A stretch of DNA of 64,000 bases. Source: Breviolum minutum Mf 1.05b.01 (lineage: Eukaryota > Sar > Dinophyceae > Suessiales > Symbiodiniaceae). The notes below the pieces were generated by a model. The model ran no database searches, was not told the DNA's origin, and saw nothing but the letters and a program-made list of their open reading frames with translations. Each line of letters starts with the position of its first letter. Position 1 is the stretch's first letter. Shown piece after piece: positions 1 to 8,217 of this stretch. The stretch is from positions 1 to 64,000 of the forward strand of contig DF241009.1 in assembly GCA_000507305.1 (NCBI GenBank). Reading direction: 5' to 3'. The position numbers and the translations under genes are program-made.

Positions 1-3000
1 TTCCGGACTGGTAGGTGTGCTGCATCGAGGATAAAGGTGCCACAACCCATCATCTTCTCGAAGGTAGATGGGGCATCGCATAGGACATTCCTCATCGCAG
101 TGGAACTCAGCCTCATCCAAAGCTCTTCGAACCACCCGTTCTGCATGTTGACGCAAGTCAACAAACTCGCCCAGGGCTTCACGATTTCTTGTAATCTCTA
201 TCTGTTGGGCATTGATCAACTGGCGCTGACGGTCATAGGCAGCGACAGCGGTTGCAGCCTGCTCTTCAAAGGTTGGAACCACAATGGCCCAAACACTCAT
301 CGTTCTTTCAGCCGAATGCGTCCTCTCACACGCATCTCTCAAGGCAGATTCACAGCTTCGTCGGCCTTCCAAGTAGCCGAAGAGAAATGCCGCAATCACC
401 AGCGCCAAAGTGGCACACATAGCCAAGATTCGTCCAGAGTAGACGATGGATTCATCTTTCGAAGCCAGAAGAACTCCACAGTTCCCAGACTCCAAGTTGG
501 AGCCAAGTGCAATCATCATAGCCACGGCAACCCATCTCAGTAGGTCACCACCACGGTAGTTCGCCTTGACATTCGAGATCTCATAGCGACCAGACGCCGA
601 AGAAAGCCCGATCACGTTGACATACTTCAGCGGGACGTCGGTGTAGGCCACGTAGGTGCCAAGCCCGACTGTCATGTCATTCTCAGTCATGTCGTAATCC
701 TTCAGGGTGTCGTACTCCTCAGTCTCTTCAACGATAGGGGTCAAGGCGTTCTTCTCGGCCTTGGCTTTCTTCCTTGTTTTTGAACCTTCCCCTTGACTTT
801 GAAGTCGTTCTGCGAGTGGCTTCTTCTTCGCCGCCGTATACTCAGGGTCATAGAGAAACTTCACTCGAGCATGCCGAAGACGGTCTGCTAGAAGTTGTCT
901 GGCAGAATCCTTCGTCAACCCATCTGCTAGTTGGCGTTCGGAGGATACCCACCGCAAGGTTCCACCAAGGGACATCATCTGTTCCTTCACCACCCTGATC
1001 TCCAAACTGATACGCCGATCAGTCACCGAAGACACGATGCTTTCACGGTGATAGCTATCGAACAAGGCCTTCGCATCGGTGATCAAGACCGGCTCCAAAC
1101 TTGACTTCATGTGAAGGAGTTCACGTAGAGGAACGGTGGGGGACTTCAGATGCTCAAAGTACCGGCAAGCAAACTCGGTGGCATCCGATGCACAAGCGGC
1201 GGCCTGTGCTTCAGCTGCAAGGGAACTCCTCGCAATGCGAGGTAACTTCAAACTTCGCCAATCCAAAATGTGGTAGTCGCCCTCCTCAGTCTCCAGGATT
1301 TTCCGAGGAGCCAGCATCACAACAAAACCTCCTTGGGATGAACCATCTGGGCGACAACCAAACGAGGCATCAAAAGCAGTGACAATGCGGACATTCTCCA
1401 AGTCCAAAGGAGCATAGGTCAGTCCAACGTCGGCATTGTCCTTTGCGAACTTCAAAAGTCGATTGGCCTCCTGGGCTGTTTTCACCAAACCACGGCTCAC
1501 TGAACCTGAGTAAATTGAAGTGCTGGCCTGCAAATGTGGCGAACTCTGAACTGCGGGCCACTGTAAAGCTCCCAACAAGCCACGCAAGGCTGTGACCTCC
1601 TGATTGGAGAGTTCTGACTCAGGACCAAGGTGCTTCGCAATGGTCATGGGCTTGACCTTCTTGAGGTACTCGGAATGATGTAGCCGTAGAGCTCCATCAG
1701 GCCTTTTCTCGATGTTGGCACCACAGTACTCCAGGTTCTCACCATCCTTCCATTCACGGAAAGAGAACATTTGCTGAAGTCGATTGATCACATCTTGATA
1801 CACAGGAGAGTTGGGATCACCGGCACCAAGCATGTCATCGACATGCAGACAGATCATTCCACACAGGCGATCTTCACCAAGGACGGCAGGTCGAGGAACA
1901 CCAGGTTGATAAGGATCTTCATGGTCCGTCTCATAGATGAGGAAGGTGCAGGGATCCAGCAAATGTTGTCGTAGGCCAAGGGATCGCAGCCGACGGACTG
2001 CTTCAAGGTACCATCGACGAGGGGCATCCAGTTGCCCGTAGACGGGCTTCACCAAAAGCATACGGGTGTCCTCTGATGCACCCAGCAACCGGAGACATTC
2101 GGCCGGAAGCTTCACCCACAGCTTTCGTTCTTGGGGAAGCCCTTGGAGAAAGGCCGTCGAGATATCTGACGTCCACAGCTTCCAGCCACACATGGTCGTC
2201 AAGGAAAGTAGGAAACTTCGGGAAAGCCTCGTTGTGGTAGGACTTGATGTCTCCAAAGATCCTTGAAGAGCGTCGACGTCAGCATAGCCACGGACGATCA
2301 GGCGAGCTTTCGCTCGAGGGCTTCCGTCCTCATTTTTGGACCACTTGAGCAGCATGCGGCCAGTCAGTGTCCTTGACGCTTCTGAGTTCTGAACACTATC
2401 GAACTGCCACACCTCGTTCTCGAAGAAGCTTCTAAGTTCCTTCCTCTTGGCTTCTTGAAACAGGGCACGTTGATCCAAGGTGAGGGTCTTCTCGTTGATT
2501 CCATTTTTGTCAACCTTCTTTTGAGTCCTCATCATTTTGGTGCGGTTCTCCTTGGCAACCTTCTTGGCAGGGAGGTTTGCATACATGCATAGTTCACGCC
2601 TAGCGGTTCCAGTGATCTGGTAGACGGTCATGCCAGTCCAAGTCTTTGGAAAGGCCTTCACATTCTTGCCATCATCGTTGATGATCTCCACAGAGCCATC
2701 GGAGAACTTGGCAACAGTGACCCGAACAGGATCAAGAAGCGAGGGCTCAATGGGAATCTCGGAGTCAGTCTTCACCTTGTGGAGGACAAAGCGAGGTCGA
2801 ACATGATGTCGAATCAAACACCCAGCACGAACCTCCCAGAAATCCATCTGTTGATCGCTGAGTTGGAAATAGCCTTCGGCATCGACAGTCCAACCAGAAG
2901 GCAGAATGGTTGAATCAACTTCCTCAACCGGAAAAGTCTGAGAATAGGTCTCGACATTCTCGGAAGGTGCAGCAGGCGTAGGCGATGAGGTCGAGGTAGC

Positions 3001-6000
3001 AGGGTAAGGCTGAGTTTCAGCAGTAGGAACGGACCTGCCACGTTGAGGGCCATAGCCAAGGGTCTCCTGCCGATCAATTCGAAGTCGACGAGCTGCGAAG
3101 TCCTCGTTGTCCACTCGTTCATAGAGAGAGGCGACGGCAGGATCCAGTTGAGGTACTGCAGAAGGTCCACCACGAGGGGATCGAGTCCTGGTAGTAGACG
3201 TTGGAGAAGAGGGGATCGAAGGTTCCAAGCCTGGCTCTGTTTCATCATCCACATTGACAGGCGTATCTTCTCCAGGCTCAGTTGGAATCGTGTCGTCATC
3301 AGGAATCTCATTTCCAGCTGGCAGAACAGCTGGGGGCAAGGCTGGCGGAACAGCTGGAAGGTCATCAGCAGGTGCAATTGAGGGACTGTAGTCCTCAGGC
3401 TCAGCAAGGTCTCCATCATTGCCCAAATCCAAGGCTCCGGAGGAAGGTTCAGTATCTCCAGCACGACGACGTCTCATAGGAGGTTCTACGATTCCAAGAT
3501 CTTCTCCTTCATCAGCTTCTTCGTCCTCATCAACATCCTCGATGCTCCTTTTGTTCACTCGGTTCAAGTCCAAGAACCTAGTGACTCCTCGAGACTTCAA
3601 CTCAGCCACGGCACGACGAGCTTCAACTAGGCCACCAACAACTGTGTCTGCACTGCGAAAGTCAGATCGAACATGGTGGGGAGCACATCGAAGAAGTTGG
3701 GTCCCATGCGAAATCCAGTACAGCGACGGTTTGCCAGAATCATCATCTTCACGTAAGATGACCTTCGCAGGACCCATCCATCGGATCTTGACCAGATCCC
3801 CATGACGAGCATCACGCCAGTAGAAGCAAGTCTGGCCTGGTTCCAAGACCACATTGGTTCCGGCATAGCGTCGTAGTAGGGCTCGTCTCAACCGTCGATC
3901 AGCATCGGCCTTGTTCAGGGCTTGCTTCGCAGCTGATCTTTTCTCAAGCTGCTGCTCAAAGGAAAGTGAGCCATCCAAGTGACAGGGGTTGAGTCCCTCT
4001 GCCAGCAAGTCACCAGGAAAACCAGGTTGGTAGCCAATCACCCATTGAGATGGTGAGTAGCCTGCCACACTCGGATTGGAGTTGATTTGGGGCAAAGTGT
4101 AGGCCAATGCTTCCCTCAAACCATTGATGGAAGAGAGCTTCATGTCATCCATGTACACTTCAAGTGACTTCCTCAAAACTTGGTGCCGACGTTCTACTAA
4201 AGAGAGTCTTGTATGAGCTTCACCTGGAGATATCATGTGTTGGATGTTGTGGCTGGATGCCCACGACATCATCTCATCGGAAGCCCAGCCTCTGCCCTCG
4301 TCAGTCACCAAAATTTTTGGACAGCCAAAGTGCCTGATCCAGCATCTTTCCAGGGCATGAAGGAAGTCGCTTGTTTTCTCTCCATAGATGACAGCTCCAG
4401 CTTGGTACTTCGTGGCGGTGTCCACCATGCTGAGGATTGGAACCTTCTTCTCACCCAACTTCAGCCAAAGTACATCTGATTGGATGATGTGGTTGAAGGT
4501 CTCGGCAGTAGGAAGCTGGGCAGGTGCAGCATTGTTCGGCTTCTTGTAACGTTGGCAAGCAGCACAGTGGTAGTTCTTGGCAGTCTCCACAACAACGGAC
4601 GATGCACCACGGCTTTCAAGTAGTTCTGCCAATTGAACGGGGTCAGGATGACCAAGGTTTCGATGAAGCCTCTGAACTGTGCGAACTGCCTCTGGTTTGT
4701 TTGTAGTCAGGAGCTGGATGATGCCAGTCATAGCCACGCGATCTTCATTGACAGCTCCAACAAAGTCAGCCACCAATGGAGTCTCATCAAACACCAAGGC
4801 AGCGGCGATAACAGCCGAAAGTCCAGGCTGGTAGTCTTCCATGAACTGAGTTCTACGGCCAAGTCCAGGGGCCGAACCTTCCAAAGGGCAGTGTTGATGA
4901 TCGCCGTGACAACGTCGATTGAACTGATCATAGAGATACTTTTTCGTAGTTTGGATGGCAGTTGGTTTCTTGGTTGGCCTCCAAACTCCGTCAACATCCA
5001 AGCACTGGCATCCATACTGGCATTGATCGAACACTGCATGAAATCCAGGCAGTGACTTCAACGAAGAGGTCTTCCAGGATATAGCATGAGCTGGCTGCTC
5101 AATGTGAGCGTGAGCTCCATTGCGAACTTGTCGAAGGAAAGCTGTCCTCACAAACTTGAGGTGGATCTCATGGTGCCACTCACGAAGTTCTTGTAGTCGA
5201 TCTTGCTGCTCTGGAGTTCTTGCAGCCAGGTTCTGCATGGGACTCCATGGACCACAAGTTGGGGCCATGAACAACTCATCAGGTACTTCAGCATCAAGAC
5301 GTCGTAGGAACTCATCCCGATGAGACTTCAAATCAAAGTCCCAACCAGATTCATAGCTGAAGGTCTCGATGTGTGCACCCATGCAATCGGCCAAAGAAGA
5401 AGTCCGAGCCCGACCACAATAGACCTCCCAAATCACCTTGCCTGTGGAGTGCAACTCTGCAGTGATGTAGCTGTGGTAGTCATTGTTGAGTTCCTGCAGC
5501 TTCTGGTCAAAAGTCTGAAGCTGGTGTCGCGATAGAGGTCGGCTTCCATCAGGAGAGGCTGCAGGTTGCTTCTCCGTCCGATCATCAAATGCGAAGATGT
5601 GTTCTTCGCCATCGAATTGCTCCATGGTGATGGACGTTGGATCAACCTCACCATCACCTGCCAACAAAAGATCGAAGTGAAGAAGGTCAGGATTGTAGTA
5701 GGGGTAGTCGTCATCATAGGGCTCCCAAAGTGGCAACAAGTACTCACCGTGGTATCCAAGAGTAGCCTGAGTCCAAGGGCCGTCTTGGAACCTCATCTTG
5801 CGTTGGGCAAAGTCAATCACCAACCCAAGTGACTCGATGATGGGACGTCCACATAGAAGGGGAGTTTCGCCCTTGATCAGGAAAACTTGTGCTCGACCAT
5901 GTTTTCCAGTGATGCTCATTGGAAGACGCACCACCCAGTGACTCCAACTTTCACCATCACCACCAAAGCAGAATTTCCGGCAGCACCTGTTGAACTCAAT

Positions 6001-7407
6001 GGTCTCGACCGGGAAATTGCAGGATGTGAGGTAGTCCAAGTATCGGCGAAAAGGTCCATAGCCACATAAGAAGGCAGATGCACCAGGGTCCAACATAGTG
6101 ACATCATGACGTTCGTGCCCATGTTGATCTAAGAAAGTCACATGAGCATCCTCCAGACGAACCATCGACTCAGTAGGCGGTCCAGAGGCCTGTCTCTTGT
6201 TGCTGCCACTGCTTCCAGACATCTTCACGGGGCAATTCGCTGCGAAGTGGCCAGGCTGTCCACACCGCAAACAAGTCAAGGCAGCTTGGGCACGTCCACG
6301 AGGATCATGCGTCTTCATTGGAGGTTTGGATTGTCGAAAGGTAGCCAAAGACGAACGACCACCTTTGCCTTTTGAACCCTTCTTTGTTTTCCCTTTTCCT
6401 CCCTTATGGCTTGGGCTGGAAGGAGGACTGGAAATGCCAGGGGACAAGCTTGCACCATCACCAATCGCCACGATGGGGTAGAAGCCTCTTGCAAGCTTGA
6501 GATCTGAGAACCTCTTCCGGGCATCCAAGTACGAGGCGTAGACTTGGTCATACTCTTCAATCCAAGGCATTTCAGAGCTATCAGCCTCGGTGCTGTTCTC
6601 ATTGTCCTGGAAGTAGATCGCTTCCTGATCAAAGTCATTGGGGTCCCAGCCATCGTTGTTGCCATAGGTCTCGTCAATCTCATAGTAGCCATCTTCCCAC
6701 GTCCAGTCATAGGAGTCGTCGTAGGGCTCTTCCTGGAAGTAGATCGAGTCGTCATCATCTTCGAAGGCTGCATAGCCTCGGCCTTTTCCTTTCCTTGGGA
6801 AATGACGATCAGGCTGAAGTGATGCCTTGTGATCTTGTCCAAGAATGAGGTAGAGGGCCTCCACAATCGCATTCTTCTCCAACGTGGGGGCCTTCAGAGT
6901 GATCATCTGGCGTTGTTCCTTCGTCAGATTGCACTTTCGGAGGAGATGCCAACCTTGAACTTCAGCAGGTAGTTGAATGCCATGACGCTCCAACTTCTTC
7001 AACTGGTCGTCGTGGTCCGTCACATAGTTGAGGAGTGTCTGGCCTTGTTTTCTGCTAAGGCCAAAGTATGCATCAAAGTCGGCAGGCAGCTGAACTCGAT
7101 CATCGTACTGGAAGTGTTTATCCAAAACCTTCAAGATGTCCTGAAACGCTGTCTCCTTCTCGGCATCAGCGATGTCAAAGTCCTCGAGAAGGCGCCAAGC
7201 ACTGCCAGTCAAGGAACCGATGATGTTGAGCACGCTCTCGCCGGGGCGTTTTGCCAGCTTCATCTTGTAGTGGTACAAGGAGATCCGCTTCCTCCATTCC
7301 TTGTACTCGCTCGGCTGTCCTGAGAACAGCGGGATGAAGCTGTCTCTTGCATTGGAAGCATCATTCAAGGGACCACCACTTGTAGAAGATGACGTCTCAG
7401 GTGGCAT
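1..7407 (-). CDS. Copia gag-pol polyprotein, partial at the 3' end
   Basis: One open frame of 2469 codons begins at ATG 7407 and is still open at base 1. Residue landmarks read from the translation: gag-like N-terminus about 35-200; CCHC zinc knuckle C379-C382-H387-C392; aspartic protease centre LDPGA at D440 and LLCGRP at 517-522; methyltransferase-like insert with YCG at 663-665, PTCGPWS at 716-722 and IEQP near 770; integrase zinc site H915/H920/C948/C951 and catalytic D978, D1036, E1072 (spacing D-35-E); acidic and Pro-rich linker about 1285-1450; reverse transcriptase D1748 (SDISTAFLQG) and HVDDM at D1857-D1858; RNase H D2013, E2066, D2111, D2162. After RNase H a tail of about 280 residues carries a hydrophobic stretch at 2289-2302 and a likely membrane helix at 2327-2347. 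Gag and pol are in one frame, as in many copia elements. The protease reads DPGA where DTGA or DSGA is usual. An ATG start is assumed; no upstream in-frame ATG competes. Confidence 0.95.
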   Translation of the reverse strand, partial: MPPETSSSTSGGPLNDASNARDSFIPLFSGQPSEYKEWRKRISLYHYKMKLAKRPGESVLNIIGSLTGSAWRLLEDFDIADAEKETAFQDILKVLDKHFQYDDRVQLPADFDAYFGLSRKQGQTLLNYVTDHDDQLKKLERHGIQLPAEVQGWHLLRKCNLTKEQRQMITLKAPTLEKNAIVEALYLILGQDHKASLQPDRHFPRKGKGRGYAAFEDDDDSIYFQEEPYDDSYDWTWEDGYYEIDETYGNNDGWDPNDFDQEAIYFQDNENSTEADSSEMPWIEEYDQVYASYLDARKRFSDLKLARGFYPIVAIGDGASLSPGISSPPSSPSHKGGKGKTKKGSKGKGGRSSLATFRQSKPPMKTHDPRGRAQAALTCLRCGQPGHFAANCPVKMSGSSGSNKRQASGPPTESMVRLEDAHVTFLDQHGHERHDVTMLDPGASAFLCGYGPFRRYLDYLTSCNFPVETIEFNRCCRKFCFGGDGESWSHWVVRLPMSITGKHGRAQVFLIKGETPLLCGRPIIESLGLVIDFAQRKMRFQDGPWTQATLGYHGEYLLPLWEPYDDDYPYYNPDLLHFDLLLAGDGEVDPTSITMEQFDGEEHIFAFDDRTEKQPAASPDGSRPLSRHQLQTFDQKLQELNNDYHSYITAELHSTGKVIWEVYCGRARTSSLADCMGAHIETFSYESGWDFDLKSHRDEFLRRLDAEVPDELFMAPTCGPWSPMQNLAARTPEQQDRLQELREWHHEIHLKFVRTAFLRQVRNGAHAHIEQPAHAISWKTSSLKSLPGFHAVFDQCQYGCQCLDVDGVWRPTKKPTAIQTTKKYLYDQFNRRCHGDHQHCPLEGSAPGLGRRTQFMEDYQPGLSAVIAAALVFDETPLVADFVGAVNEDRVAMTGIIQLLTTNKPEAVRTVQRLHRNLGHPDPVQLAELLESRGASSVVVETAKNYHCAACQRYKKPNNAAPAQLPTAETFNHIIQSDVLWLKLGEKKVPILSMVDTATKYQAGAVIYGEKTSDFLHALERCWIRHFGCPKILVTDEGRGWASDEMMSWASSHNIQHMISPGEAHTRLSLVERRHQVLRKSLEVYMDDMKLSSINGLREALAYTLPQINSNPSVAGYSPSQWVIGYQPGFPGDLLAEGLNPCHLDGSLSFEQQLEKRSAAKQALNKADADRRLRRALLRRYAGTNVVLEPGQTCFYWRDARHGDLVKIRWMGPAKVILREDDDSGKPSLYWISHGTQLLRCAPHHVRSDFRSADTVVGGLVEARRAVAELKSRGVTRFLDLNRVNKRSIEDVDEDEEADEGEDLGIVEPPMRRRRAGDTEPSSGALDLGNDGDLAEPEDYSPSIAPADDLPAVPPALPPAVLPAGNEIPDDDTIPTEPGEDTPVNVDDETEPGLEPSIPSSPTSTTRTRSPRGGPSAVPQLDPAVASLYERVDNEDFAARRLRIDRQETLGYGPQRGRSVPTAETQPYPATSTSSPTPAAPSENVETYSQTFPVEEVDSTILPSGWTVDAEGYFQLSDQQMDFWEVRAGCLIRHHVRPRFVLHKVKTDSEIPIEPSLLDPVRVTVAKFSDGSVEIINDDGKNVKAFPKTWTGMTVYQITGTARRELCMYANLPAKKVAKENRTKMMRTQKKVDKNGINEKTLTLDQRALFQEAKRKELRSFFENEVWQFDSVQNSEASRTLTGRMLLKWSKNEDGSPRAKARLIVRGYADVDALQGSLETSSPTTTRLSRSFLLSLTTMCGWKLWTSDISTAFLQGLPQERKLWVKLPAECLRLLGASEDTRMLLVKPVYGQLDAPRRWYLEAVRRLRSLGLRQHLLDPCTFLIYETDHEDPYQPGVPRPAVLGEDRLCGMICLHVDDMLGAGDPNSPVYQDVINRLQQMFSFREWKDGENLEYCGANIEKRPDGALRLHHSEYLKKVKPMTIAKHLGPESELSNQEVTALRGLLGALQWPAVQSSPHLQASTSIYSGSVSRGLVKTAQEANRLLKFAKDNADVGLTYAPLDLENVRIVTAFDASFGCRPDGSSQGGFVVMLAPRKILETEEGDYHILDWRSLKLPRIARSSLAAEAQAAACASDATEFACRYFEHLKSPTVPLRELLHMKSSLEPVLITDAKALFDSYHRESIVSSVTDRRISLEIRVVKEQMMSLGGTLRWVSSERQLADGLTKDSARQLLADRLRHARVKFLYDPEYTAAKKKPLAERLQSQGEGSKTRKKAKAEKNALTPIVEETEEYDTLKDYDMTENDMTVGLGTYVAYTDVPLKYVNVIGLSSASGRYEISNVKANYRGGDLLRWVAVAMMIALGSNLESGNCGVLLASKDESIVYSGRILAMCATLALVIAAFLFGYLEGRRSCESALRDACERTHSAERTMSVWAIVVPTFEEQAATAVAAYDRQRQLINAQQIEITRNREALGEFVDLRQHAERVVRRALDEAEFHCDEECPMRCPIYLREDDGLWHLYPRCSTPTSPE

Positions 7408-7440
7408 CTTCCAGCGTAGGGCTCCAAGGCACTGAAAAGT

Positions 7441-7452
7441 GCTCCGCTACCA
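7441..7452 (-). other. Primer-binding site, initiator tRNA-Met type
   Basis: On the minus strand this reads TGGTAGCGGAGC. It begins with the complement of a ...GCTACCA tRNA 3' end, as in initiator tRNA-Met primed copia elements (yeast Ty1 begins TGGTAGCGCC; plant elements TGGTATCAGAGC). It sits one base after the candidate LTR end (CA at 7455-7454) and 33 bases before the gag start, the expected place. The tRNA gene itself is not in the window. Confidence 0.75.
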
Positions 7453-7453
7453 A

Positions 7454-7648
7454 TGTGAAGCAACTGGGGTTGAGGACCAAGTCGCAACTGCAGTGACACA
7501 CGAAGTTCACCACACCATCGAAAGCAACGCGACCTTTTCAAGTCGCAGACGTAGCGAGATTGGATCGAAAGATCCCACCCTTGAACCATAAGGACAAGTG
7601 GTGGAAATGCATCTTGTACAAACATGAATTCATGGAGTGAAATCCACA
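7454..7648 (-). repeat. Candidate 5' LTR, about 195 bp
   Basis: The minus strand starts TGTGGATTTC at 7648 and ends TTGCTTCACA at 7454, so the ends form the usual TG...CA with short inverted termini (TGTGGA/TTCACA, 5 of 6 matching). The right end is fixed by the adjacent primer-binding site. The left end is inferred from the inverted terminus and from the abrupt switch to AT-repeat DNA. The partner LTR is outside the window, so the boundary stays unproven. Confidence 0.5.
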
Positions 7649-7673
7649 GTATGTATTATCATGTTGTATATAT

Positions 7674-7945
7674 TTTACATTTAACATACTGTATTCTAGA
7701 TATCATGTTTCATTGTACATTATATATATCAAATATAGTACCAGTATATCATGTAATATGTGTATATATATTATATCATATACTATATTGTTATGTATAT
7801 TGTATATATTATACGTTTAATATACTGTATCATAGATATCATGTTTCATTGTATATTATGTATATCAAATATAGGACCAGTATATCATGTAATATGCATA
7901 TAATGTATATATACATTATATATCATATACTATATTGTTATGTCA
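7674..7945. repeat. AT-rich tandem duplication, about 136-bp unit, two copies
   Basis: GATATCATGTTTCATTGTA occurs at 7699 and again at 7835, and the flanking sequence (…CAAATATAG..ACCAGTATATCATG…, …CATATACTATATTGTTATG…) repeats with the same 136-bp offset. The copies differ by a few substitutions and small indels. It abuts the candidate LTR. The long open frames here are low-complexity artefacts. Confidence 0.85.
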
Positions 7946-8217
7946 GTATATATCATATCTACATATCATAGACTGAATATCAAACTAATACTATATATCC
8001 TGTACAATATATCATATGTCATTTAAACTCTAAACCGACTGATTCCCACTGATAATATGCTGCAAGCTTACGGAAGTGCTCTGGCTGAAGATGGGTGTGA
8101 AAAGTTGAGGGGAATGAATCATCAGTCCATCGCGTAATGGTCACTGACGAGCTGGGAGTGTTGTTTGATACCGAGGTTCCAAGTCCCCAATTTCATTGCC
8201 AGTCAAATACAGCGAGT

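Larger units (their letters stand above)
1..7648 (-). mobile_element. Ty1/copia-type LTR retrotransposon, 5' part
   Basis: The minus strand from 7648 to the window edge reads as a copia-type element: candidate 5' LTR (7648-7454), primer-binding site (7452-7441), then one long gag-pol frame from ATG 7407. Domain order protease-integrase-RT-RNase H is the copia (Pseudoviridae) order, not the gypsy order. The 3' end of the frame and the 3' LTR lie outside the window, so LTR identity and target-site duplication cannot be checked. The frame has no stop or frameshift in 7.4 kb, which suggests a recent insertion. It lies on the same strand as all recognised host exons. Confidence 0.93.

Noticed and set aside
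37..543. 168-codon plus-strand frame at the left edge
   Set aside because: It is antisense to the continuous copia frame and has no recognisable domain.
2814..3464. 216-codon minus-strand frame
   Set aside because: It lies inside the copia linker in another frame. The gag-pol frame explains this region, and this frame has no domain and biased composition.
7365..7625. 86-codon minus-strand frame over the LTR and leader
   Set aside because: It crosses the LTR end and primer site in a frame different from gag; chance opening.
7624..7971. 115-codon plus-strand frame
   Set aside because: It is a translation of the AT-rich tandem duplication, all Tyr/Ile/His low complexity.
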